Shown: one piece after another, positions 9,307-18,192 of the stretch
Layout of the letters: each line of letters opens with the position of its first letter
How positions within the stretch are numbered: the stretch's first letter is position 1
NCBI GenBank assembly: GCA_040387375.1
Contig: JAZKDW010000003.1
Coordinates: forward strand, 34,751 to 98,750
Length of the DNA stretch: 64,000 nucleotides
Source: JAZKDW01 sp040387375
GTDB lineage: Bacteria > Pseudomonadota > Gammaproteobacteria > Burkholderiales > Burkholderiaceae_D
Reading direction: 5' to 3'
The notes under the pieces: model-generated
Databases searched by the model: none
What the model saw: the letters and a program-made list of their open reading frames with translations, nothing else
Told to the model about the DNA's origin: nothing
Translations under genes and position numbers: made by a program

Positions 9307-9594
9307 CGGTCATTCCTACTCCGGCAGAGCGGCAGTCTAACTTGCACCTGTCGTACGAACTGCATGTCCGGGGCCTGCTGCAGTGGCAAAATACCTGGGC
9401 ATACTGTGCACTTATGCGTCCCCTCTGCCATTTCCGTGTTCGAAACGTTACGTCTAGTAGAGTGCCTACTGGAGGACATGGTGCCGCTAGCAGAAATGCC
9501 GCACTCCGGCTAAGCTCCTATATCCAACGCTATGGTGCGAAAAATTTAATGTGTTATTAGCGACCTGCTAAAACCGACGAGGGAACAATAATCG
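9307..9594. other. Upstream region of the PD-(D/E)XK gene
   Basis: This stretch has no gene I can support; a 72-codon frame at 9342-9560 lacks a ribosome site and resembles nothing known. It ends with a good ribosome-binding site, GAGGGA at 9579-9584, for the gene starting at 9595. A box matching the integron R'' consensus (GTCTAAC, 9334-9340) occurs but has no partner, so no attC is called. Confidence 0.4.
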
Positions 9595-11100
9595 ATGAGC
9601 GTCTCAAAGAATGAAGTTGGTCCGCATGAATTTTGGATGCGAGTATGTGGCGTTGATACGCACCGGCGCGGCAGCAACTACGCGCAGCTGGATACGCCAT
9701 GGAATGCTTTTACTCCCGACCAAGTCTTGGTGTGTACTCTTTGGGCCGACCGCATCATTCCGGTTTACGACAACAAGGAAGGACGAACTCGAAGGTTTGT
9801 AAAAATCGGTGGAAAAGCGCGTGCATGGAAGGGCCCCGCTATCCAACACGGAAAGGACGCAAGTGAAAACCTTGCCCGGGCTGCACGGAAACGTCTACGC
9901 GTAGTGGGCTTTGAAGCCGAGCCGAATGACACATCGGGACGTCGACAGGTTAAACATTTCTATTTGAATCGTCGATATGAGCTGCAACGGGTCTTCGATT
10001 TCTCACAGGGAGAAATGCTGCAACGCCTTCGAGTCAACGAGTTGTTTGAACAGCAGTACGCAGCACTAAATGAAATTTGGATAGAACCTGGCGACCTGTT
10101 TGAGCTTGTCGCTTCGAAAGGTGACTTTCCCGGGATCGTCGATCATATGCGCGATGACGCCGCAACAGTGACTGATCACAGCGAAGCTGAGTCCGACTCA
10201 GATGACTTCGCCGCCGAAAACCGTTCCAACGAACAGTATGCCCGCGCGTGCATACCGCTACTTATAAGGCACGTCATCAATCAGAACGATCAAGCGGTAA
10301 GGACGCTAACCTACGAAAATCTTGCAGATCTCCTTGAGCGCAAAAACAAGCATGGCTCGCCGGCCCCGCTAGGTTTGGGAAAAATCCTCGGCCTTGCGAT
10401 GGAACTCATCGACCAGTCAACTCAAGGTTGGGAGCCCACCGTACCCTACCTTACAACCATCGTTGTGGCAAAGTCAGGGCCGGACAAGGGCTTGCCAGGC
10501 GTCGGGGTGCGCGAACGTTGGTGCGATTATGATCGGTTAACTCGGCCCGAAAAGCGCGCAAAGATGCTTGCCGAGCACTTGAAAATTGTTGGATTCGGAA
10601 GTCGCTGGAACGACGTGCTTGACGCACTTGGGTTTGAGCGGTTGTCTGCACCTGATGATACGGTAGCCGGCAAAGCAGGGACTGCAGGCTGGGGCGGTGG
10701 AGAGTCCGATGCGCACAAAGCCTTAAAGGCTTTCGTTAAGACCAATCCTACGATGTTTGGAGCCCCAATATCCGCAGAAGCGTTTGAGGAATATGCACTT
10801 CGTTCTGGTGATGAAATTGATGTCTTTTTTAAGTCCAGCGGTCTGTGGCTTGGAGTCGAAGTTAAGTCGTCGATATCCGAGAACAATGAACTCGACTTGC
10901 AGCGCGGCTTATACCAAGTAATCAAATACCGCGCAGTGCTAGAGTCACAGGCTAAAATTGATCATGTTGAAAAATCGCCTGTTGTGAGGGTTTTATTAGT
11001 ACTTGGGTGTGCGCTTAGTAACGAGCTAGCGAAGATAGCTCGCGTTCTGGATGTTGAGGTAATGGAAAACGTTCTGGACGGTGAGGCGGCCGCCGCCTAA
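9595..11100 (+). CDS. Uncharacterised protein with C-terminal PD-(D/E)XK-type nuclease-like domain
   Basis: A 501-residue protein not recognised as a named family. The first 180 residues or so have no assigned domain. An acidic linker follows (EAESDSDDFAAEN near 197). The middle (about 212-350) has TYENLADLLERKN, LGKILGLAMELI and LPGVGVRERW, resembling a winged-helix-like module seen beside HNH and restriction-type nucleases (inference). The C-terminal 120 residues show DEIDVFF near 405, EVKSS near 421 and a following QRGLYQVIKYR helix. This is the arrangement of a PD-(D/E)XK active site, D-x(n)-ExK, with a trailing Q. Codon and base composition look more AT-rich than the neighbours. The stop codon lies inside GCCTAAC, an integron R''-type box. 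A stand-alone defence or DNA-processing nuclease is plausible but unproven. Confidence 0.75.
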   Translation: MSVSKNEVGPHEFWMRVCGVDTHRRGSNYAQLDTPWNAFTPDQVLVCTLWADRIIPVYDNKEGRTRRFVKIGGKARAWKGPAIQHGKDASENLARAARKRLRVVGFEAEPNDTSGRRQVKHFYLNRRYELQRVFDFSQGEMLQRLRVNELFEQQYAALNEIWIEPGDLFELVASKGDFPGIVDHMRDDAATVTDHSEAESDSDDFAAENRSNEQYARACIPLLIRHVINQNDQAVRTLTYENLADLLERKNKHGSPAPLGLGKILGLAMELIDQSTQGWEPTVPYLTTIVVAKSGPDKGLPGVGVRERWCDYDRLTRPEKRAKMLAEHLKIVGFGSRWNDVLDALGFERLSAPDDTVAGKAGTAGWGGGESDAHKALKAFVKTNPTMFGAPISAEAFEEYALRSGDEIDVFFKSSGLWLGVEVKSSISENNELDLQRGLYQVIKYRAVLESQAKIDHVEKSPVVRVLLVLGCALSNELAKIARVLDVEVMENVLDGEAAAA

Positions 11101-11193
11101 CTTCGCACGGCGTGTTGGAAACAGACCGTCGCCGAGAGCCATAAGAATGAAAGTAGCATATTCAAGAAGCTGTTAAAAAATGAGAACGTTAGC

Positions 11194-11279
11194 TCCTGAC
11201 TCGTTGTTCAACTCGGACACGCAACACAAAGCTGCCGCTTCGCGGCGCATGTTGCGTGCCTATTAACGTGGCGTTAGGC
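11194..11279 (+). other. attC-like integron recombination site 1
   Basis: This 86-bp imperfect palindrome ends with the consensus R' core GTTAGGC at 11273-11279 (GTTRRRY) and begins with a degenerate R'' box TCCTGAC. The arms GGACACGCAACA and TGTTGCGTGCC pair, and a central GCCGC-TTC-GCGGC hairpin closes the structure. It shares TCAACTCGGACAC and GCTGCCGCTT with site 2, in register. It lies directly upstream of the 263-residue ORF, as expected for the boundary between two cassettes. Confidence 0.75.
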
Positions 11280-12258
11280 CTCGGCCTGCACCTCTTGCGA
11301 CACGCCTTTTCATTAATGGGAGCAGCGCTCCGGATATAGCGCGAAGGTTCCGTCATTGGCATACTTCATCCATGCGAAAACTTTTCTTGGAAGTGATCAC
11401 TGTCCTATCGAATGCGTTCCAGCGCTTGGAAGGCCAAGTGCCGCCACCAAAGCTCGTTCCCCATCGCGACGGTTACGTGTTCCGATTTGTGGAGCAGACA
11501 TTGGAGCAGGCATTGCTGCTGAAACTGGCACGTGTCGTTACAGGGCTAAAAGCTGTTGATGCTCTGCTAGCCAAAGGCCTACTGCAAGAGATGGCTGCTT
11601 TGTGCCGCATCCTCGACGAACTCTGTGAGGACATCGCATTCTTAACCGCTGCGCTTACGAACGACGAGGTTACCGAACTACACACCCGGTACCTGCGAGG
11701 TTTCTGGGCCGAAGAGTTCACTGATCCCACCAACACTCTCGCTCGCCACCAGAAACCTGACGCCCCGAGGCGAAGTAAGGTAGTGGCCTATACTCATCGC
11801 GTCCTGAATCCTAGCGATGATGTTTCCAGAATGTCGGATGTACAGCAAGCCATCAGCAGCACTTACTCGGGATATATCCACGCTGCGGCACCACAAGTGA
11901 TGGACATGTACGGGGGTGATCCCCTGCACTTTCATATTGAGGGAATGCTGCGCACGTCGCGTATGGCCGACCACGTTCATGACGGCTGGAATTATCACTT
12001 TCGAGCAGTGATTGTGGCAATTTTTGTTGCGCGGGCCTTTGGCGACGCGCAATTGTCCCGCTTGCTGGGTGAATATCACGATAAATTCATCGTACAGTCA
12101 GGTCCGCGAGGTGAGGGCATTGCGCCCATTGCAGGCCGCGAGCCTCCGGTCCGTGGCGCTTGAATACAACTTAGAATGCCTAACTCGTCACTCAACTCGG
12201 ACACAGAACAACAAGCTGCCGCTTTGCGGCAGCTTGCTATGTGCTTGTTAGTTCGGCG
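11274..12258 (+). mobile_element. Integron gene cassette (985 bp), integrase-less remnant
   Basis: The segment runs from the TT of one GTTRRRY core to the G of the next, the exact unit an integron integrase would move, and contains one ORF and its own attC. No integrase gene, attI site or tyrosine recombinase is visible in the window. The arrangement is therefore a cluster of attC sites lacking an integrase. Both attC sites resemble each other, as in chromosomal integrons. Confidence 0.65.
11372..12163 (+). CDS. Uncharacterised integron-cassette protein
   Basis: A 263-residue soluble protein not recognised as a known family. It looks mainly helical. Possible landmarks are the Leu-rich segment near residues 50-100, the conserved-looking block YSGYIHAAAPQVMDMYGG near 168-185, and HFHIEGM shortly after; His and Asp residues there could be functional, but no motif is assigned. 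The ATG has no strong ribosome-binding site, which is common in cassette genes. The gene lies alone between two attC-like sites and ends 14 bp before the second. Its composition is less GC-rich than the core genes. No function is proposed. Confidence 0.65.
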   Translation: MRKLFLEVITVLSNAFQRLEGQVPPPKLVPHRDGYVFRFVEQTLEQALLLKLARVVTGLKAVDALLAKGLLQEMAALCRILDELCEDIAFLTAALTNDEVTELHTRYLRGFWAEEFTDPTNTLARHQKPDAPRRSKVVAYTHRVLNPSDDVSRMSDVQQAISSTYSGYIHAAAPQVMDMYGGDPLHFHIEGMLRTSRMADHVHDGWNYHFRAVIVAIFVARAFGDAQLSRLLGEYHDKFIVQSGPRGEGIAPIAGREPPVRGA

Positions 12259-12264
12259 TTGAAC
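12178..12264 (+). other. attC-like integron recombination site 2
   Basis: This 87-bp imperfect palindrome starts with R'' GCCTAAC (12178-12184) and ends with R' GTTGAAC (12258-12264, GTTRRRY). Its centre is a perfect 11-bp stem, CAAGCTGCCGC/GCGGCAGCTTG with a TTT loop. It is strongly similar to site 1 in its left arm (ACTCG, TCAACTCGGACAC) and in the loop region. R' and R'' are not mutually complementary, as expected when a different cassette or chromosome end follows. Confidence 0.78.
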
Positions 12265-12340
12265 GCTTGCATTCCCAAGTCGGCTATGACCGATTTGGGT
12301 CGCGAACTGCCGATCAATAACCGTCTTATGCCGTATTCGC

Positions 12341-14302
12341 TCAAACCTTCATCGGCAGAATCACCATCTGCAACCCATCAAAATGCAAGCGCCGCTGAAT
12401 CGCCAGCGCCGCCTGATTATGCAGCAGGCGCGTGAACCAGTTGTCCTGTTCAAAGATCAATTTGCTGGTGAAGAAAATCGCATTCGGATATTCCTTGCTG
12501 ATGTCTTCACACAAGCGTGTCACTTCATTGACCACATCGGTGCCGAAGCCGAGAAAGGACGTCGATGCCATATTGTGGCTATGACAGAAATCGACAAAAA
12601 ACTTGAGCGTCGCATTCGCTTCCACACGCATCTGTTCGACCGCGCCCTCGCCGCCATAAGCATGCGAATCGACGGTGCGCGCATTGACAAAAATGAAGTT
12701 TTTAAAATGTTCGGGAAACATCCGCTGCACCCATAACAGCGCATGCAAACCGCCGCCGCGGGACGTACCGACGAGGAATACCGCCGTCTGCGCTTCAGGA
12801 TCCGGCTCCACCGGACCCACATGCGGACCGAACGGCTGATTGGCGAAGACCTCGTCCCCCGAATGAATTGCCTGCTTGGTTTCGCTGTAGTGATTGCGCA
12901 CGTAGATGCACAATGCGGCGATGACCGCGATGATTGCAGCCGCTGCCCATCCGCCTTCGGTAAACTTCTCGACCAGCAGTACAGCGAGGATCGATGCGCA
13001 AATGACAAAGCCGGTTAAGGACAGCAGGAAGCGCCGCTTCCAGCTGTCCAGCGTCTTGCGGTTCTGCCACCAGTACAGGCACAGGCCGAACAGGGAAATG
13101 GCGAAGGTCAGAAATACCGATACCGAATACAGCACCACCAGCAAGGTCACGCTGCCCTGCGTCCATAACAGGACCGACAGTGCGGCGATGCCCATGACAA
13201 GAATGCCGTTTTGGGTCACCAGGCGGGTCGACAGGTAGCGGAATTTATGCGGCACCCATGAATCGCCCGCCATGTTGGACAACACCGCCGGCCCACCGAG
13301 AAACCCGGTATTGGCCGCAACGAACAGCAGCCCGGCTTCAAATGCGAGCACAATGATCAGCGTGATCTGCTTCATCCATTCGCTGCCGAAACTGACACTG
13401 TCGATGATGGCCTTGAAGGTCGACGCGTTTAATGTCTGGCCCTCGACCGGCTTCGACTGCCACAGCAAATACAGCAGGATGATGCCGCTGGCGGTGAAGG
13501 CGAGCGACAGCGCCATGTACAGCATGGTCATCTTGCCGGTATGGACGCGCGGCTCGGCCAGAATATTCACATTGTTCGACACGGCTTCAAGGCCGGTGTA
13601 GGTACCGCCGCCCTGCGAATACGCGAGCAACAACATGCCCGATACGCCTATCCAGCCGATATGGTTGGCGAGGTCGGTGGTTTCAGCCAGGGTGGTGGGT
13701 ACCAGTTGCGGCAAGTAAGACGCATGCGCAAATATGCCGTACACGATCAGCACAAAATGGGTGATCACAAATCCGATGAAAATCGGCAGCAGGATCTTGA
13801 TCGCTTCCTTCATGCCGCGCAGGTTGAGCACGATCAGCAGCGCGATAAAAACCACTTCGGCCCATAGTTTGAAAGGCTGAAAGCCCAGCGGCAGCAGCGA
13901 TGCCAGCGCTTCGACGCCGGCGGCAATGGAAATCGCGATCGTCAATACATAATCAAGCACCAGCGCGCAGCCCGCGATCAAACCCATGTAGGGTCCGACA
14001 AGTTTGGTGGCAACACGATAACCGCCGCCGCCAGTGGGGAACAATTCAATCACCTGGTTATATGCCAGCGCGATGATGAAGACCGTGACGGCCGTGGCGA
14101 TCGCCATGTAGAGGCCGAGCTGGGTATGGCCGCCGAGCGCGCGAAAAGTTTCTTCCGGACCATAAGCGGAGGATGACAATCCATCCGCGCCCAGCCCGAC
14201 CCAGGCGATAAAGGCTACCAATGCCAATGAATGGCGGGTCTCGCTTTTCATCGGGTCAAGCGCTTTGCCCAGGACAATCTCGCGAATTTTTGCGGGCTTC
14301 AT
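12341..14302 (-). CDS. APC-superfamily permease, KimA-like (probable potassium importer)
   Basis: A 653-residue inner-membrane protein with about twelve hydrophobic segments in the first 480 residues and a soluble cytoplasmic C-terminal domain of about 170 residues. The start region contains LGADGLSSSAYGPEE, a signature of the KimA/YdaO branch of the APC superfamily, several members of which import potassium. The conserved TGGGGY loop follows. The C-terminal domain (from AVFLVGTSRGGGLH) is not a simple amino acid permease tail and probably regulates transport. The start lies 137 bp from tRNA-Leu. A general amino acid permease is the alternative reading. Confidence 0.8.
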   Translation of the reverse strand: MKPAKIREIVLGKALDPMKSETRHSLALVAFIAWVGLGADGLSSSAYGPEETFRALGGHTQLGLYMAIATAVTVFIIALAYNQVIELFPTGGGGYRVATKLVGPYMGLIAGCALVLDYVLTIAISIAAGVEALASLLPLGFQPFKLWAEVVFIALLIVLNLRGMKEAIKILLPIFIGFVITHFVLIVYGIFAHASYLPQLVPTTLAETTDLANHIGWIGVSGMLLLAYSQGGGTYTGLEAVSNNVNILAEPRVHTGKMTMLYMALSLAFTASGIILLYLLWQSKPVEGQTLNASTFKAIIDSVSFGSEWMKQITLIIVLAFEAGLLFVAANTGFLGGPAVLSNMAGDSWVPHKFRYLSTRLVTQNGILVMGIAALSVLLWTQGSVTLLVVLYSVSVFLTFAISLFGLCLYWWQNRKTLDSWKRRFLLSLTGFVICASILAVLLVEKFTEGGWAAAAIIAVIAALCIYVRNHYSETKQAIHSGDEVFANQPFGPHVGPVEPDPEAQTAVFLVGTSRGGGLHALLWVQRMFPEHFKNFIFVNARTVDSHAYGGEGAVEQMRVEANATLKFFVDFCHSHNMASTSFLGFGTDVVNEVTRLCEDISKEYPNAIFFTSKLIFEQDNWFTRLLHNQAALAIQRRLHFDGLQMVILPMKV

Positions 14303-14439
14303 GTAGTTATAACCGCAATACCGCGGTGGTGTTTGGTGAAGTAGGCGATGATACGCCTATAGATTGGACGGTGACAACGTGAACAATGGTTAGCCGTATT
14401 GCCCGATCGGCCCAAATCAGCGATAATGTCGCCTGCGTT

Positions 14440-14526
14440 GCCGAGATGGCGGAATAGGTAGACGCACGGGACTCAAAATCCCGCGCTGGAAACAGCGTGC
14501 CGGTTCGATTCCGGCTCTCGGCACCA
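14440..14526 (+). tRNA. tRNA-Leu (anticodon CAA)
   Basis: An 87-nt gene with acceptor stem GCCGAGA pairing with TCTCGGC, discriminator A and encoded CCA. The anticodon stem CGGGA/TCCCG has loop CTCAAAA (anticodon CAA). The long type II variable arm is CGCTGGAAACAGCG, and the T arm contains GGTTCGATTCC. The long variable arm and the anticodon agree on leucine. Confidence 0.96.
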
Positions 14527-14533
14527 ATGATTG

Positions 14534-14556
14534 CGCTCCTTCACAGGGGCGTTTTT
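14534..14556 (+). terminator. Probable intrinsic terminator of tRNA-Leu
   Basis: CGCTCC pairs with GGGGCG (one G-T wobble) around a short loop and is followed by TTTTT, 7 bp after the tRNA 3' end. Confidence 0.5.
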
Positions 14557-14889
14557 CATTTGTAGGCAGTATCTTCAATATCCGCAAAGTTCCTCGAAAA
14601 TACCCTGTAACGTACTTCCCTCTCCTCCTCGATCCTCCTGTGTCAAACCACTTCCGATACCAGAAATCGATTGTGAGAACTACATTCGCTAGAATCTGGA
14701 CCCGTTGCATATTCAACCGAGCAACGATGATCTGCATTACCTTGATGGACTTTTCCCGCCTGGAGTGGCGAGCGGGGATCGATTGCAGGAGTCAACGTGC
14801 ACGATACTGTCCCGGCATATCTGGTCCGCTCGGCATTGCCTCGCTTGCAGTTACAATGGATTCACACTCCATCATGAAAAACGCCTTCC
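14557..14889. other. Intergenic region before the 5'-nucleotidase gene
   Basis: About 330 bp without a supported gene. Short overlapping frames here have no ribosome site or recognisable similarity. The promoter of the downstream nucleotidase is expected here but not resolved. Confidence 0.4.
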
Positions 14890-15792
14890 ATGCCAGTCTC
14901 GCTCGATAATCTGCTCGTCGTCGGCATTTCCTCCCGTGCGCTGTTCGACCTGGAAGCGGAGGAGGAAATCTTCCGCACGCAAGGCCTGGAAGCGTATCGC
15001 CAGCACCAGCTCGACAATGAAAATGAAATCCTGAAACTGGGCGCCGGCTTTGCGCTGGTGCGCGCGCTATTGAAGCTGAATGTGCTCACCCATAACCAGC
15101 GTTTCGTTGAAGTTGTCATCATGTCGCGCAATTCATCCGAGACATCGCTGCGCATCTTCAACTCGATCCGGCATTATGGCCTTGACATCACCCGTGCGGC
15201 ATTGTCGGGCGGCGCATCGCTGGCGCCCTACTTGCAGGCTTTTAATGTCAGCCTGTTTTTGTCGCTGCACGAGGATGATGTGCAGGCAGCGGTCAATTCG
15301 GGTGTCGCCTCCGCGCTGCTGTATCAGAAGCCCGACAATGCGCTCGAAGAACTGGGCCAGATCAGGATCGCCTTCGATGGTGATGCGGTGATTTTCTCCG
15401 ACGAGTCGGAACGCATTTTTCAAGAGCAGGGCATCGAGGCCTTCGAAATCCATGAGCGCGAAAATGCATTGAAGCCCTTGCCGGAAGGGCCGTTCGCGCG
15501 GCTGCTGAAAGCCCTGTCCTTTATACAGAATAATTTCAAGACCACCGATGGCCGTGCCGCGCCGATCCGTACCGCGCTGGTGACCGCACGCTCGTCACCG
15601 GCGCACGAGCGCGTGATCCGCACCTTGCGGGCCTGGGATGTGGCGATCGACGAAACCTTCTTCATGGGCGGCGTTGCCAAGTCCGCGGTGCTCGCCGCGT
15701 TCAAGCCGCACATGTTCTTCGATGACCAGCCGGGGCATTGTGATCGGGCTTCGACTTTTGTGCAGACGGGACGAGTGCCGATCCGGAAATAA
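14890..15792 (+). CDS. 5'-nucleotidase, cytosolic NT5C1-type family
   Basis: A 300-residue cytoplasmic protein resembling the bacterial relatives of cytosolic 5'-nucleotidase I, a HAD-like family that dephosphorylates nucleoside monophosphates. The family-typical opening VVGISSRALFDLEAE stands where the first HAD aspartate lies. IAFDGDAVIFSDE near residue 157 and the final MFFDDQPGHC block are also characteristic. It follows tRNA-Leu and is transcribed alone, converging with maeB across a shared terminator. The nucleotide preference is not readable from sequence. Confidence 0.82.
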   Translation: MPVSLDNLLVVGISSRALFDLEAEEEIFRTQGLEAYRQHQLDNENEILKLGAGFALVRALLKLNVLTHNQRFVEVVIMSRNSSETSLRIFNSIRHYGLDITRAALSGGASLAPYLQAFNVSLFLSLHEDDVQAAVNSGVASALLYQKPDNALEELGQIRIAFDGDAVIFSDESERIFQEQGIEAFEIHERENALKPLPEGPFARLLKALSFIQNNFKTTDGRAAPIRTALVTARSSPAHERVIRTLRAWDVAIDETFFMGGVAKSAVLAAFKPHMFFDDQPGHCDRASTFVQTGRVPIRK

Positions 15793-15817
15793 GAACCGGG
15801 CAATGCAACTGTTCATG

Positions 15818-15852
15818 AAAAAAGCCGTTCCCGGAAGGTGAACGGCTTTTTT
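15818..15852. terminator. Bidirectional intrinsic terminator
   Basis: AAAAAAGCCGTTC pairs with GAACGGCTTTTTT around a short loop. A-rich and T-rich tails on either side serve both the 5'-nucleotidase gene and the convergent maeB. Confidence 0.85.
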
Positions 15853-15879
15853 ACGGACAGGACATCTACCGCCACATCT

Positions 15880-18192
15880 TTATCTATCCGACATCACATC
15901 CACCACACACAAGGCCGTCATGTTCACGATCCGCCGCACCGTCGCCGACGGTGTAAGAATGTGAACCGGCTTGGCGCATCCCAGCAGCACAGGACCGATG
16001 GCAATGCCGTTGCCGGCGGTGATCTTGAGCAGGTTGTACGAGATGTTGGCCGCATCGATATTGGGCAGCACCAGCAGGTTGGCGTCCCCCTTCAATGACG
16101 AATCCGGCATGGCGGCTTTCAGCAAGCCGGCGTCCAGCGCGGTGTCGCCATGCATCTCGCCGTCGACTTCCAGATCGGGCGCATCACGCCGGATGATCGC
16201 CAGCGCCGCGCGCATTTTTTGCGCGGACTCGCTGTTGCTGCTGCCGAAATTGGAATGCGAGAGCAGCGCAGCGCGCGGCTTCAGACCGAAGCGGCGCATT
16301 TCTTCCGCCGCCATGATCGTGATTTCCGCCAGTTGTTCGGCGGTCGGATTTTCATTCACATGGGTGTCGACAAGTACCAGCTGGCGGTCAGGCAGGATCA
16401 AGCCGTTCATTGCCGCATAGACGTTGACGCCTTCCCGCTTGCCGAGCACCTGATCCACGTACTTCAGGTGCAGATCGGTGGTGCCATAGGTGCCGCAGAT
16501 CATGCCGTCGGCATCGCCCTTGTGAATCATCATCGCGCCGATCAGCGTGTGGCGGCGGCGCATTTCCAGCTTCGCGTACTGCTGGGTCATGCCTTTGCGT
16601 ATCGTCATCCCCAGGTAGGTTTCCCAATAGCTGCGGTAACGCTCGTCGAATTCGGGGTTGATCACCTCAAAATCGAATTCAGGCCGCAGGCGCAAGCCGA
16701 ATCGCTCGATGCGCTGCTCCAGGACCGCGGGCCGGCCGACCAGGATCGGCTTGGCGAGTCCTTCATCCACCACCACTTGCACCGCACGCAGCACACGCTC
16801 TTCTTCCCCTTCGGCGAACACGATACGTTTCCGTGCGGCCGGCGCTTGCTTGGCGACCGCAAAGATCGGTTTCATGAATGTGCCGCTGCGGTACACAAAT
16901 TGCTGCAGGCGGTCGGTGTATGCCTCCATGTCCAGGATCGGACGCGCAGCCACGCCGGACTCTTCCGCGGCCTTGGCTACGGCGGGCGCGATCTTCATCA
17001 TCAGCCTCGGATCGAATGGCTTGGGAATAATGTAGTCGGGGCCGAAGCTCAGGTTGGTGATGCCGTAAGTGGTGGCGACGATATCGGATTGCTCGGCTTG
17101 CGCCAGTTCGGCGATCGCACGCACCGATGCAATTTCCATCTCGCGGGTAATTGTCGTCGCGCCGCAATCGAGGGCGCCGCGGAAAATGTACGGGAAGCAC
17201 AGTACATTATTGACCTGGTTCGGATAATCGGAACGCCCGGTAGCGATGATCGCATCGTCACGCACCGCCATGACTTCTTCCGGCAGGATCTCCGGCGTCG
17301 GGTTGGCAAGCGCCAGCACCAGCGGCCGCGCAGCCATGTCCTTTACCATCTGCGCCTTCAGCACTCCGCCAGCCGACAAGCCGAGGAAAATGTCGGCGCC
17401 CGGAATCACCTGCGCCAGGGTACGCGCTTCAGTGTTTTGGGCAAAACGTTCCTTGTCCTCATCCATCAGCTCGACCCGGCCCTTGTAGACCACGCCGGCC
17501 AGGTCGGTTACATAGATATTCTCGATCGGGAAACCAAGATCGACGATCAGGTCCAGACAAGCCAGCGCCGCGGCGCCTGCGCCGCTGACCACCAGCTTGC
17601 AATCCTTGATATTTTTACCGACCACTTTCAGGCCGTTCAGAATGGCCGCGCCGACAATGATCGCGGTGCCGTGCTGGTCATCATGGAAGACCGGAATCTT
17701 CATGCGGTCGCGCAGCTTGCGTTCGATGTAAAAACACTCGGGGGCCTTGATGTCCTCAAGATTGATGCCGCCGAAAGTCGGCTCCAGCGACGCGATGATG
17801 TCGCACAATTTGTCCGGGTCGGACTCGTTGATCTCGATGTCGAAGACGTCGATGCCGGCGAACTTCTTGAACAGCACGCCCTTGCCCTCCATTACCGGCT
17901 TCGATGCCAGCGGGCCGATATTGCCCAGCCCGAGCACGGCAGTGCCGTTGGTAATGACCGCAACCAGGTTGCCGCGCGCGGTGTATTTGAACGCATTTGC
18001 GGGATCGATGACGATTTCTTCACAGGCAGCGGCAACACCCGGCGAATACGCCAGGGCCAGGTCGCGCTGGTTGGTCAATTGTTTGGTAGGGGTGACACTG
18101 ATTTTGCCGGGTTTGGGGAATTCGTGATATTCGAGCGCCGCCTGGCGAAATTGCTGGCGTATCTCTTCTTGCTGGTCAGTGAGGGAATCCAT
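15880..18192 (-). CDS. maeB: NADP-dependent malic enzyme with phosphotransacetylase-like C-terminal domain
   Basis: A 770-residue cytoplasmic enzyme that decarboxylates malate to pyruvate with reduction of NADP. The N-terminal 430 residues or so form the malic enzyme: LALAYSPGVAAAC, the metal-binding VFHDDQHGTA, and the dinucleotide fold VVSGAGAAALACLDL. The remaining 330 residues resemble phosphotransacetylase (ILVGRPAVLEQRI and later), a domain that in this family is regulatory and lacks acetyltransferase activity. The length matches the long MaeB form. It is monocistronic and divergent from rubrerythrin. Confidence 0.94.
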   Translation of the reverse strand: MDSLTDQQEEIRQQFRQAALEYHEFPKPGKISVTPTKQLTNQRDLALAYSPGVAAACEEIVIDPANAFKYTARGNLVAVITNGTAVLGLGNIGPLASKPVMEGKGVLFKKFAGIDVFDIEINESDPDKLCDIIASLEPTFGGINLEDIKAPECFYIERKLRDRMKIPVFHDDQHGTAIIVGAAILNGLKVVGKNIKDCKLVVSGAGAAALACLDLIVDLGFPIENIYVTDLAGVVYKGRVELMDEDKERFAQNTEARTLAQVIPGADIFLGLSAGGVLKAQMVKDMAARPLVLALANPTPEILPEEVMAVRDDAIIATGRSDYPNQVNNVLCFPYIFRGALDCGATTITREMEIASVRAIAELAQAEQSDIVATTYGITNLSFGPDYIIPKPFDPRLMMKIAPAVAKAAEESGVAARPILDMEAYTDRLQQFVYRSGTFMKPIFAVAKQAPAARKRIVFAEGEEERVLRAVQVVVDEGLAKPILVGRPAVLEQRIERFGLRLRPEFDFEVINPEFDERYRSYWETYLGMTIRKGMTQQYAKLEMRRRHTLIGAMMIHKGDADGMICGTYGTTDLHLKYVDQVLGKREGVNVYAAMNGLILPDRQLVLVDTHVNENPTAEQLAEITIMAAEEMRRFGLKPRAALLSHSNFGSSNSESAQKMRAALAIIRRDAPDLEVDGEMHGDTALDAGLLKAAMPDSSLKGDANLLVLPNIDAANISYNLLKITAGNGIAIGPVLLGCAKPVHILTPSATVRRIVNMTALCVVDVMSDR

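Noticed and set aside
9334..9340. GTCTAAC as an R'' box of a third attC
   Set aside because: Matches RYYYAAC but no GTTRRRY partner or palindromic arms are found within the usual attC length.
9342..9560. 72-codon frame before the nuclease-like gene
   Set aside because: No ribosome site, no similarity and it lies among repeats.
14640..15034. Overlapping frames of 89 and 109 codons near the 5'-nucleotidase start
   Set aside because: They overlap each other and the real gene, with no ribosome site.
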